This document shows positions 24,643-31,729 of a DNA stretch of 36,993 nucleotides, one piece after another; the stretch's first letter is position 1; every line of letters starts with the position of its first letter. The position numbers and the translations under genes are program-made. Under the pieces are notes generated by a model. That model saw only the letters and a list, made by a program, of their open reading frames with translations, did not search any database and was not told where the DNA came from. This DNA comes from Rhodospirillales bacterium (GTDB taxonomy: Bacteria > Pseudomonadota > Alphaproteobacteria > Acetobacterales > Acetobacteraceae), in NCBI GenBank assembly GCA_018971565.1, contig JAGXAO010000009.1, forward strand, positions 1 through 36,993, read 5' to 3'.

Positions 24643-24724
24643 TATATGTCTCCCTTAGACGAAGCACTTATCCGGTTGGTATAAAACGCAAAATCTATGT
24701 GAAGGTAAACCGTGCCGTTGCGAA

Positions 24725-24734
24725 GGGGGGGGGG
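24725..24734. repeat. G10 homopolymer tract upstream of ompA paralogue 1
   Basis: Ten consecutive G (C on the gene's strand), 83-92 bp upstream of the ATG at 24642 and about 15 bp above the probable promoter (TTTACC near 24713-24708 and TTATAC near 24684). Such tracts can change length during replication. Confidence 0.9.
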
Positions 24735-24788
24735 CGTGCAAAGCGATGGTTGCTGTAGCTAAAATGCCACGGCTGGGCGTTAGACCAA

Positions 24789-24820
24789 AAAAACCCCGGC
24801 AGTTGCCTGCCGGGGTTTTT
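24789..24820. terminator. Rho-independent terminator after ompA paralogue 2
   Basis: AAAAACCCCGGCAG (24789-24802) pairs with CTGCCGGGGTTTTT (24807-24820) around TTGC. It is a near copy of the terminator at 23508-23539, with a different loop. Confidence 0.93.
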
Positions 24821-25197
24821 GTTTCAATCAGAGCCGGTTAGTGGAAAATAATCTCCACCCGGCGGTTCTGCGGCTCGCGCACGCCAGGGCCGGTGGGCAC
24901 CAGCAGGTGGGTTTCGCCGTAGCCATGCATCTCGATCTCGGAAGCCGGAACGCCATCCGCCACGAGCTGGGCGGCAACCGCCTTCGCACGACGCTCAGAC
25001 AGACCCATGTTGTAATCAGCGGTACCGGAGGTATCGGTATAGCCGTTGACTTCCAGGGTCGTGACGTTCTGGGTGTGAGAGTCAGACGCGGCCTGCGCGA
25101 TAATCTGGGTCGCGCGCGGGGTAAGATTGTACTTATCCCAGTCGAAGAACACCAGATAGGTTTTAGCCGGAGCCGGAGCCGGAGCCGCCATCGGGGC
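24808..25197 (-). repeat. Long direct repeat, copy 2
   Basis: Partner of 23527-23916. The identity stops abruptly in the Ala/Pro linker of the gene (at 25197) and thins out within the terminator loop on the other side. Confidence 0.9.
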
Positions 25198-25875
25198 AGG
25201 AGCCGGAGCAGGAGCCGGAGCCGCCGGTGGCTGGAACAGCTGATAGCGCAGACCCAGCAGGAAGGTGTGGCTGGAAGACTGGCCAACCTTGACGTCGCCG
25301 TAGTTGCGGCTTGCGGTCAGCTGAGTGAACTTATACTCAGCCGTGGCGGACAGACCCGGCACGAACGGCAGCGGGTAAGAGAGGCCGCCGATGATGTTAT
25401 AGGCGAAGCTGCCCTTGGTCCCGCCAAGAACGTGACCGCTGGCAGAGTTCATGTCGCTGTTGAACTTCTGCCACTGATAGCCGACGCCAGCGCCGACATA
25501 GGGGAAGATCGGCAGGCCGACATTCATGTCGTACAGCACGTTGACCATCGGGCCATAAGTGTTCAGGCCACCGGTCACAGAATTCTGGGTGCCGTTATCA
25601 TTGTCGATCTTATGGTCGGTATTGCGGTAGAAGTTGCCGTTCAATTCAACACGGAAACCATCGCCAAAGCCGTAACCCACAGCGGCATCACCGGAGTAGG
25701 AGTTGCGGAAAAGCGCTTTACCGCTCGCGCCAGTGGTATTGTCGTGCAGATTGATCGGATTTTGGATGGTGGTGCCCAAACCAAGGCTAACATAGGGACC
25801 GGTCACCGGCTGCGCTTGTGCGGCGATGGGCAGCACAAGGCAAGTGGCGGCGGCAAGAGCTAAACGAAGCTTCAT
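24838..25875 (-). CDS. OmpA-family outer membrane protein, paralogue 2
   Basis: A 345-residue protein with a signal peptide ending AQA-Q (about 21), a beta-barrel (about 22-205, with GPYVSLGLG, YGFGDGFRVELNGNF and YVGAGVGYQW), an Ala/Pro linker coded by hexamer repeats, and a C-terminal OmpA/MotB domain identical to that of paralogue 1. ATG 25875 follows GGAG at eight bases; the frame continues upstream to 25908 but that start lacks a ribosome site. Paralogue 1 lies immediately downstream on the same strand, separated by a terminator and its own promoter region. It is probably an abundant structural porin-like protein. Confidence 0.93.
   Translation of the reverse strand: MKLRLALAAATCLVLPIAAQAQPVTGPYVSLGLGTTIQNPINLHDNTTGASGKALFRNSYSGDAAVGYGFGDGFRVELNGNFYRNTDHKIDNDNGTQNSVTGGLNTYGPMVNVLYDMNVGLPIFPYVGAGVGYQWQKFNSDMNSASGHVLGGTKGSFAYNIIGGLSYPLPFVPGLSATAEYKFTQLTASRNYGDVKVGQSSSHTFLLGLRYQLFQPPAAPAPAPAPAPMAAPAPAPAKTYLVFFDWDKYNLTPRATQIIAQAASDSHTQNVTTLEVNGYTDTSGTADYNMGLSERRAKAVAAQLVADGVPASEIEMHGYGETHLLVPTGPGVREPQNRRVEIIFH
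25166..25224. repeat. GGAGCC/GGAGCA hexanucleotide repeats in ompA linker
   Basis: Imperfect hexamer repeats (units GGAGCC, GGAGCA) code for the Ala-Pro linker of paralogue 2. Unit gain or loss would keep the frame and change linker length. A shorter form is in paralogue 1 (near 23885-23906). Confidence 0.75.
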
Positions 25876-26021
25876 GTCGTGACTCCAATACAGAGTAAAA
25901 TTAATCAACCTAGAGCCATTTAATCCTCTGCGATGGGAATCAACAGGGCAATTTCGCTTTTCGATTTAACATTCTCTCCCTGTTGTATATTTAGCACAAG
26001 TTTGGGCCAGAACCCCTTGAT

Positions 26022-26708
26022 TTACGAACAGGTAATAACTCTGAAAGCTTCGCCGGCGTCGCCCGCATCGGTAGCTCCGGGCACGGAATGAACCATCCAA
26101 CCCCGATAAACCGGGCTGCCGCCGCCCTGGGGGGCATTTGATTGAAGCGTAATGAACGCCGCGGAATCCGGCAGCACACCGGGCGGGCGCATTTCACAGG
26201 CCTGCACGCTCACCGTAAGGTCCCCCGCGACATTTTGCCCGCCGACAGGAATGGTAAGTATTTTGGTGCTGCCATCGATTTTATTGAGAACACCCAGCTC
26301 AGCCGTTTGGCCTGCAACCCACTTATCGGCGGGCACGGGCGCTATGTCGGGCGAGGCAGGCGGCGTGGTTCCGGCAACGGCCGGGGGCACGCTGCCAACC
26401 GCTGGCAATGGCCCCGCGGAAGGTGAGACCGCCTGCACCGGCGAGGCGTCGCCATTATCGGCATTGCCCGCGTTAGGGCCGCCGGATGCGGCATTTGGGG
26501 GAGGAAACGGCGTCTGCACAAGGCCAGGTGGCAGCGCAGGCTGCGGCGCCACAGGCACTTCCGGGGCATTGGGAAGCCCCGCCACAACAGGCGGCGCAGG
26601 GGGCACCACAACCACATCTTGTCCCGGCTGGCTTTGCCCAAGCATGGTTTGGGCGCATGCCGTGCCACCAATGAGCATGGCGGCCGAAGCCAGAAGCATA
26701 AGCCGCAT
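26022..26708 (-). CDS. DUF2155 family secreted protein
   Basis: A 228-residue protein: signal peptide (about 1-19, CAQ), a long Pro/Ala/Gly-rich low-complexity region (about 30-125), then the DUF2155 domain (about 132-228) with ELGVLNKIDGSTKILTIPVG, VSVQACEMRPP, AAFITLQ, YRGWMVHSVPG and a final VITC. Two conserved cysteines (CEMRPP and the terminal C) may form a disulfide. The family is alphaproteobacterial and uncharacterised. Its ATG overlaps the mlaD stop by one base (TAATG), so the two are cotranscribed with NDUFA12. The extended proline-rich spacer is unusually long relative to the domain. Confidence 0.85.
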   Translation of the reverse strand: MRLMLLASAAMLIGGTACAQTMLGQSQPGQDVVVVPPAPPVVAGLPNAPEVPVAPQPALPPGLVQTPFPPPNAASGGPNAGNADNGDASPVQAVSPSAGPLPAVGSVPPAVAGTTPPASPDIAPVPADKWVAGQTAELGVLNKIDGSTKILTIPVGGQNVAGDLTVSVQACEMRPPGVLPDSAAFITLQSNAPQGGGSPVYRGWMVHSVPGATDAGDAGEAFRVITCS

Positions 26709-27217
26709 TACTGAGGCAGTGCCGCGGGGTTCGACGGCTGGGCAGTACCGGCGGAAGATTGCGCCTTGCTGGGGCCGTTACCCATTGAGAAGATAAATTT
26801 ACCAAGCAGATCTTCGATATTCACGGCGGATTGCGTCACCTGGAAACTGGCGCCCGGCTTAAGCATATTATTGGAACCGCCGGGCGAAATCGCGACATAA
26901 GAACCGCCGAGCAGACTGTCCGACGTGATGGAGGCACTGCTGTCATCCGGCACTTTGATATTGTTATTCATCGCCAGCTTGACGATTGCGGCATAGGTTT
27001 GCGGATTCAGCGTCTCAGAAGAGACATGGCCGATGACCACACCGCCGATCTTCACATCGGCACCCACCGTCAGCCCGCCTATGGAGCCGAATTGTGCCTG
27101 CAGCGGATAGCCGCCGGTATTGAGTTCGCCCGCCCCGCGCAGCGCATAGGCAAGAAAGAGAATGGCGACGGCAATGACGGCGAAGCCGACCGTCAGCTCA
27201 GGAGCGCGGCGCACCAT
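26708..27217 (-). CDS. mlaD: MlaD-like MCE domain protein
   Basis: A 169-residue protein with one N-terminal membrane helix (about 8-26), a single MCE/MlaD domain (about 35-115: YPLQAQFGSIGGLTVGADVK, GGVVIGHV, SITSDSLLGGSYVAISPGG) and a short tail rich in Ser/Ala/Pro. MlaD hexamers bind phospholipid at the inner membrane as part of MlaFEDB. The other complex genes are absent here; mlaA-mlaC lie 22 kb away. Starts and stops overlap by one base with both NDUFA12 (TGATG) and DUF2155 (TAATG), indicating a tight operon. Confidence 0.92.
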   Translation of the reverse strand: MVRRAPELTVGFAVIAVAILFLAYALRGAGELNTGGYPLQAQFGSIGGLTVGADVKIGGVVIGHVSSETLNPQTYAAIVKLAMNNNIKVPDDSSASITSDSLLGGSYVAISPGGSNNMLKPGASFQVTQSAVNIEDLLGKFIFSMGNGPSKAQSSAGTAQPSNPAALPQ

Positions 27218-27639
27218 CAGGCTTGATCCGGAGTCCAGGATTCATAATCGGCCGAGGCGGCCGCCCGCTTGCCCCCCATGTAATCATGGCCCGCGGGGCG
27301 GTAGCTCTGCGCTGTGCCGGTGAGGTTCGGCTTGTGCGGGCGCTGCCAGGGGCGGGCCCGCGCCACCAGCGGCGCATCGGTAAGATGGTGCAGCCAGGCG
27401 TGCCATTCGGGCGGCACCACGGAAGGGTCCTGCGGGCCGGCATAAACCACCCAGCGGCGTGCGCGGGGCTTGCCCGGGCGCTCGAAATACTGGTTTCCCA
27501 TATCGTCGCGGCCGATGAAGCGGCCCCGGAACATGGTAAGGAAGTAAAGACCGGGATTGCTGATCAGCCCTTTGAGGCCAAGCGGCCGGGCCTTGGGCGT
27601 GGGGCCGTTGGCGGCCGGTGTCTGCGCGGCAGTGCTCAT
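27217..27639 (-). CDS. NDUFA12-like complex I accessory subunit
   Basis: A 140-residue homologue of the mitochondrial complex I subunit NDUFA12 (B17.2), found in alphaproteobacteria. Core: FRGRFIGRDDMGNQYFE (about 37-53), RRWVVYAGPQDPSVVPPEWH (about 61-80), AWLHHLTDAP, then KPNLTGTAQSYRPAG. It packs on the peripheral arm of NADH:ubiquinone oxidoreductase. The N-terminal about 20 residues are Ala/Pro-rich. It heads an operon with mlaD and DUF2155 and is divergent from the reductase-like gene. Confidence 0.92.
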   Translation of the reverse strand: MSTAAQTPAANGPTPKARPLGLKGLISNPGLYFLTMFRGRFIGRDDMGNQYFERPGKPRARRWVVYAGPQDPSVVPPEWHAWLHHLTDAPLVARARPWQRPHKPNLTGTAQSYRPAGHDYMGGKRAAASADYESWTPDQA

Positions 27640-27646
27640 GGCCCCC

Positions 27647-27675
27647 GATATAAGTGATGCCGGGCAAATGGTCCA
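27647..27675 (-). promoter_or_regulatory. Possible leaderless promoter of the NDUFA12 operon
   Basis: On the reverse strand TGGACC (27675-27670) and TATATC (27652-27647) are 17 bp apart; each matches four of six consensus bases. The -10 ends seven bases before the ATG (27639). Confidence 0.35.
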
Positions 27676-27714
27676 TCTCCATGTTGCGGCGCGTTTAACC
27701 TGGGCGCTTTCAAG

Positions 27715-27723
27715 CTATCCACA
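27715..27723 (+). promoter_or_regulatory. DnaA-box-like 9-mer
   Basis: CTATCCACA differs at one base from the DnaA box TTATCCACA and overlaps the first NrdR-like box. A single site is weak evidence; it is recorded because E. coli nrdAB is controlled by both DnaA and NrdR. Confidence 0.25.
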
Positions 27724-27734
27724 GGATTTTGTGT
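27719..27734 (+). promoter_or_regulatory. NrdR-like box 1
   Basis: CCACAGGATTTTGTGT matches 12 of 16 positions of the NrdR box consensus as I recall it (aCaCwAtATaTwGtgt). It is one of a pair upstream of the reductase-like gene. Confidence 0.45.
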
Positions 27735-27750
27735 CCCTTGCGCAGATTCA

Positions 27751-27766
27751 ACACAAGATACACTTT
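27751..27766 (+). promoter_or_regulatory. NrdR-like box 2
   Basis: ACACAAGATACACTTT also matches 12 of 16 positions, with a near-perfect left half. It starts 32 bp after box 1 (16-bp gap), the spacing typical of paired NrdR boxes, and ends 32 bp before the ATG at 27799. Confidence 0.45.
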
Positions 27767-27786
27767 TATTGAGTCATATCAGGGCC

Positions 27787-27792
27787 TAAACT
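27787..27792 (+). promoter_or_regulatory. Possible -10 element of the reductase-like gene
   Basis: TAAACT (four of six bases) ends six bases before the ATG at 27799, and no Shine-Dalgarno sequence is present. The -35 position would lie at about 27764, touching NrdR-like box 2. Confidence 0.3.
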
Positions 27793-27798
27793 CCCCGC

Positions 27799-29304
27799 AT
27801 GGCACAAAGCAGAACCGATAAATCCTGGCATGGCATCAAGCTAGCGGCCTTCGACGCAGCTTCAGACCCCGATGCCCCACCTGTGATGGTAACACTGCCC
27901 GCCGCATGGGGACAGAAAGCCGCCGATGCGCTGGCCGCCATCCTGCCGGGCAAGCGCATGCTGCATATTGCCGAGGCCGCCGAAGCCTGGATTGCCCCCA
28001 TCGCCGCGCGGGCCGCCGCGGCTGGTTTGACCGAGGGGATTGCAAGCGCATTGCATAAGCTCGTGGCCCTGCACCGCGCCAGCCCCAGCGCCAATGTGTG
28101 GCGCAACCGCGCCGCCGGGCAGCCAGGCTTTGTGTTCAACCCCTCAGCCTATCTGGATGAAGCAGGCACGTTCGACATCGCGGCACTGGGCCATGACGTG
28201 CGGCTGGCGGTGACAGCGCTGACCCTCGCCGCACCCGCCGAACACCGGCTGCGGCTGGGTTTTACAGATTTGAACCTGCTCCTCGCCCGGCTGGGCCTGG
28301 CCTACGATTCCCAGGAGGCGCGGGATTTGGCCGTGGCACTGGCGGGGTATATCGGCGCACAGGCGGATATCGCCTCCGCAACGCTGCTGGCGCGCGGGGC
28401 CGCCCCCGGCTACCGAATCACCAGCGCGAAACTGCCGGAAAACAGCGCGCTGCCCGGCCTGCTGCCCGCCGCCACCGCCGCGCGGGAAGAAGCGGCCAGC
28501 CTGGGCCAGCGCCGCCATGAAACATTGCTGGGCTTTTTAAACGAGCCAGAAACCGAGGCGTTGCTGGGTGCGGAACAGGTGAATTTCGCCCCTGCCCTCT
28601 CGGCGCTGGATGAGGACGGCAAGCTTGCCCACTGGGCTTTGCAATCCCTCGCCGCGCGCGGGCTGACAACGGAAACCGCCCTGGCCCGGATGCTGAGCGG
28701 GGAGGAAATTTTTGCCACCCCCCGTACCGCTGCCCATGCCGCGATGCACGACGCCCTGGCCGCCCTGGTGCCGGTGATGCCGGCACGCCCTGCCGCCCCG
28801 GTGGCGCCACGCCGTGCCTCCACCCGCGAGATGCTGCCCACGCGCCGCAGCGGCTACACACAGAAAGTGGCCGTGGGCGGGCACAAGCTGTTCCTCTCCA
28901 CCGGCGAATATAAGGATGGCCGCCTGGGTGAAATCTTCATTGCCCTGCACAAGGAGGGCTCGGCCTTCCGCGGGCTGATGGATGCCTTCGCCATCTCCAT
29001 CAGCATTGGGCTGCAGCACGGGGTAAGCCTGGAAGATTACGTGGAAGCCTTCACCTTCACCCGTTTCGGGCCCGCCGGCGCCGTGGAGGGCGACCCCGCC
29101 GTACCCGCCGCCACCTCCATGCTGGATTACGTTTTCCGCAATCTGGCGGTGAATTATCTGGGCCAGACCAACCTGGCCCCGGCCAGCATTGACGAGCCGG
29201 ACAGCGTGGGCGAGGGTGCCGCAGAGCGTGCGCCGCTGCTGCCGCTGGACCTGCCAGCCCCAGCACCGCGAGAGCGCCGCCGAAACTTAAAACTGGTGGG
29301 CTGA
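27799..29304 (+). CDS. Cysteine-free NrdJ-like protein with TSCPD domain
   Basis: A 501-residue protein whose C-terminal part (about 348-461) is plainly the TSCPD domain of B12-dependent ribonucleotide reductase Nrd[65 protein letters not shown] and [16 protein letters not shown] middle segment (about 153-200, [20 protein letters not shown]) resembles part of the NrdJ barrel. The protein has no cysteine at all, so it lacks the radical and redox cysteines and the C-terminal zinc-type CxxC. It therefore cannot be a reductase. Homologues in this bacterial group are, to my knowledge, uncharacterised. Its stop is three bases before a RidA-like gene, so they are probably cotranscribed. Confidence 0.85.
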   Translation: MAQSRTDKSWHGIKLAAFDAASDPDAPPVMVTLPAAWGQKAADALAAILPGKRMLHIAEAAEAWIAPIAARAAAAGLTEGIASALHKLVALHRASPSANVWRNRAAGQPGFVFNPSAYLDEAGTFDIAALGHDVRLAVTALTLAAPAEHRLRLGFTDLNLLLARLGLAYDSQEARDLAVALAGYIGAQADIASATLLARGAAPGYRITSAKLPENSALPGLLPAATAAREEAASLGQRRHETLLGFLNEPETEALLGAEQVNFAPALSALDEDGKLAHWALQSLAARGLTTETALARMLSGEEIFATPRTAAHAAMHDALAALVPVMPARPAAPVAPRRASTREMLPTRRSGYTQKVAVGGHKLFLSTGEYKDGRLGEIFIALHKEGSAFRGLMDAFAISISIGLQHGVSLEDYVEAFTFTRFGPAGAVEGDPAVPAATSMLDYVFRNLAVNYLGQTNLAPASIDEPDSVGEGAAERAPLLPLDLPAPAPRERRRNLKLVG

Positions 29305-29307
29305 CCT

Positions 29308-29769
29308 ATGACCATTTCCGCGCGGCTGGCAGAGCTGGGCATCACCCTGCCACAAGCCATGGCCCCGGTTGCGAACTACGTTCCGGTGAGCATCACCGGC
29401 AATTTGGTTACGGTGAGCGGCCAGCTGCCCGCCATGGCTGGCAAGGTGACTGTAACAGGCAAGCTGGGGGCTGCCGTTTCACTTGAGGAAGGCCGGCATG
29501 CGGCGCGGTTGTGCGTTATCAACATGCTGGCGCAGTTGCAGGCCGCACTACCCGGCGGGCTGGACAGCATCAGCAAGGTCGTCCGCCTCGGAGGTTTCAT
29601 CGCCTGCACACCAGATTTTACCCAGCATGCGGTGGTGATGAACGGCGCATCAGACCTTGCCGTGGCGGTTTTTGGCGAGGCCGGGCGCCACGCGCGCTCC
29701 ACCATCGGCGTACCCTCACTGCCGCTCGATGCCGCTGTTGAGGTCGAAGGGCTGTTTTATATCGGCTGA
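29308..29769 (+). CDS. RidA/YjgF-like protein
   Basis: A 153-residue protein of the RidA/YjgF/YER057c superfamily, in the longer subgroup. Motifs: YVPVSITGNLVTVSGQLP, EEGRHAARLCVINMLAQLQA, VVRLGGFIACTPDF and the ending GRHARSTIGVPSLPLDAAVE. RidA deaminates reactive enamine/imine intermediates; the Arg in HARSTIG corresponds to the key Arg of active members, but the activity here is untested. The start is three bases after the reductase-like gene, which suggests a joint function. Confidence 0.88.
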   Translation: MTISARLAELGITLPQAMAPVANYVPVSITGNLVTVSGQLPAMAGKVTVTGKLGAAVSLEEGRHAARLCVINMLAQLQAALPGGLDSISKVVRLGGFIACTPDFTQHAVVMNGASDLAVAVFGEAGRHARSTIGVPSLPLDAAVEVEGLFYIG

Positions 29770-29816
29770 AACCCACCTCACGCCGACATCGAACTTTTTT
29801 CTGCCTTTTTCCAGGC

Positions 29817-29822
29817 TATAAA
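29817..29822 (+). promoter_or_regulatory. -10 element of the dehydratase/epimerase gene, possibly leaderless
   Basis: TATAAA (five of six bases) ends six bases before the ATG at 29829. A CAGG is 13 bases upstream, too far to be a good ribosome binding site. The -35 is poor. Confidence 0.4.
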
Positions 29823-29828
29823 CGACGT

Positions 29829-31718
29829 ATGAGCCATAGCGAAAACCCGCTTCTGCCGATGCGCATGGCGGTAAACATCATGCTCGACGGCGTTCTGGCG
29901 TCTCTGGCAGTGGGGGTAAGCTTCTGGCTCGCCAATCCGGCCGCGCCCATTCCGCAGCCCCACGCCCTGCCGCTGGCAGGCGCCGGGGCGATCTGGCTGA
30001 TCGGCATTCCCTTCGGGCTTTCCCGGCTGCATTGGCGGTTTGTTTCCTTGCATGACCTTGTGCTGCTGGGGTTCGCGGCCATTGTCACGTCCATCATGCT
30101 CACGCTGCTGATGGTGGGGGCGGGAGCGCCACTGCCCTCCCCAGCGTTTCCGGTTATTCTTGCCCTGGTGATGGCGGCCGCTCTTAGCGTGCCGAAGCTG
30201 CTCTACCGCCTGCTGAGGCAGCGGCGTGGCAAGCAGGGCGCGGCCCAAACCGCGCTGCTGGTGGGCGATGGAGAAAATGCCGAACTGTTTCTCTCCGCCC
30301 ACGCGCAGCAGCCGAGCGCGCCTTACAGGGTGACGGGGTTGATCGCGCTCTCCGAAAAACATATCGGCCGGCGTGTGCATGGGCTGGATGTGCTGAGCGC
30401 CGCTGAGGAAGGCGAGGCAATGCTGGAAAGGCTGGCGGAAAAGCCGGACCTGTTAATTATCACGGCGCCGCACTTTACCGGAGACCGATTGAAGGCGCTG
30501 ATGCGCGTTGCCGAGGCCCGGAATATTCGGGTCATGCGTGCGCCGAGCCTCACACGTCTGGCGCCGGCAGACCAGAAAGTGGCGCTGCAGCCCATCGCTA
30601 TCGAAGACCTGCTGAACCGCCGCCAAGTGCGGCTGGAGCTGGACGCGATGGCAGCCCTGATCGCGGGGCAGCGGGTGATGGTCACCGGAGCAGGTGGAAG
30701 CATCGGCTCTGAGCTGTGCCGCCAATTGGCCGGGTTTGGCCCGGCGGAAATTCTGCTGCTGGATTCATCTGAATTCGCGCTCTGGCAGATCGATCTGGAG
30801 ATCAGGGAGCTTGCTCCGGCTTTGCCACGGCGGACAATGGTAGCGGATGTGCGCAACGCGGCACATATCCATTCCATCACGCAAACCTTCCGCCCGGAGC
30901 TGGTGTTTCACGCCGCCGCGCTGAAGCATGTGCCGATTGTGGAGGCGAACCGGCTGGAGGGCCTGCGCACCAATGCACTGGGCACAATGGTGGTGGCAGA
31001 TGCCGCCGCCACCGCCGGGGCGAAGCTGATGGTGTTGATCTCGACCGACAAGGCGGTGAACCCCAGCTCCGTCATGGGCGCCTCCAAGCGCCTCGCGGAG
31101 ATGTATGCCCAGGCGCTGGATGTGGCGGCACGGCATAATGGCCAGGGTATGCGCTGTGTTACGGTGCGGTTTGGCAATGTGCTGGGCTCCACCGGCTCCG
31201 TGGTGCCGTTGTTCCGCCGCCAGTTGGCACAGGGCGGGCCACTCACCGTAACCGACCCCGAAATGCAGCGCTATTTTATGACCGTGCGCGAGGCTGTGGG
31301 GCTGGTGCTGCAAGCTTCAGCCGCTGGCAGCGGGGAAGAAGCCATTCCGGATGGCGGCATCTTTGTGCTGGATATGGGTGAGCCGGTGAAGATCGTGGAC
31401 CTCGCCCGGCAGATGATCCGCCTGGCAGGGCTGAAGCCTGATGAGGATATCCAGATTAAATTCACCGGGCTGCGGCCAGGGGAAAAGCTGTTTGAAGAAC
31501 TTTTCCACGGGGCTGAGGAGCCCTTGCCGACACAACATGAGGGGCTGCTGATGGCCACCCCTCGGCTTGTGGACCTCGCCGCCGTTACAGCCACCATGAC
31601 AGAACTCGCCGCGGCGGCCCGCGCGGGGGATGAGGATAGCGCCATTACGATCCTCCAAAGAACGGTCCCGGAATTTTTAGCCCCGCCGGGTCTCGCCGTG
31701 CCGCGCGCGGCAGAGTAG
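29829..31718 (+). CDS. Membrane-bound nucleotide-sugar 4,6-dehydratase/epimerase (CapD/WbpM/PglF type)
   Basis: A 629-residue enzyme of polysaccharide or glycan sugar synthesis. Four N-terminal membrane helices (about 12-130) are followed by a Rossmann-like linker domain (about 140-260) and an extended SDR domain: MVTGAGGSIGSELCRQL (284-300), VFHAAALKHVPIVE (359-372), and STDKAVNPSSVMGASKR (405-421). The SDR tyrosine is Met416 with Lys420, as in WbpM/PglF-type 4,6-dehydratases acting on UDP-GlcNAc. GLRPGEKLFEELF follows. The product feeds an aminotransferase encoded just downstream. Confidence 0.93.
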   Translation: MSHSENPLLPMRMAVNIMLDGVLASLAVGVSFWLANPAAPIPQPHALPLAGAGAIWLIGIPFGLSRLHWRFVSLHDLVLLGFAAIVTSIMLTLLMVGAGAPLPSPAFPVILALVMAAALSVPKLLYRLLRQRRGKQGAAQTALLVGDGENAELFLSAHAQQPSAPYRVTGLIALSEKHIGRRVHGLDVLSAAEEGEAMLERLAEKPDLLIITAPHFTGDRLKALMRVAEARNIRVMRAPSLTRLAPADQKVALQPIAIEDLLNRRQVRLELDAMAALIAGQRVMVTGAGGSIGSELCRQLAGFGPAEILLLDSSEFALWQIDLEIRELAPALPRRTMVADVRNAAHIHSITQTFRPELVFHAAALKHVPIVEANRLEGLRTNALGTMVVADAAATAGAKLMVLISTDKAVNPSSVMGASKRLAEMYAQALDVAARHNGQGMRCVTVRFGNVLGSTGSVVPLFRRQLAQGGPLTVTDPEMQRYFMTVREAVGLVLQASAAGSGEEAIPDGGIFVLDMGEPVKIVDLARQMIRLAGLKPDEDIQIKFTGLRPGEKLFEELFHGAEEPLPTQHEGLLMATPRLVDLAAVTATMTELAAAARAGDEDSAITILQRTVPEFLAPPGLAVPRAAE

Positions 31719-31729
31719 GTTACACCCCC

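Noticed and set aside
23560-25863. Two long plus-strand open frames opposite the ompA paralogues
   Set aside because: They appear in both copies only because the genes are duplicated; the minus-strand products have signal peptides, barrels and OmpA domains.
25944-25984. ACAGGG...CCCTGT inverted repeat upstream of ompA paralogue 2
   Set aside because: Only six bases per arm with a 29-base loop and no T run; too weak to call a terminator or operator.
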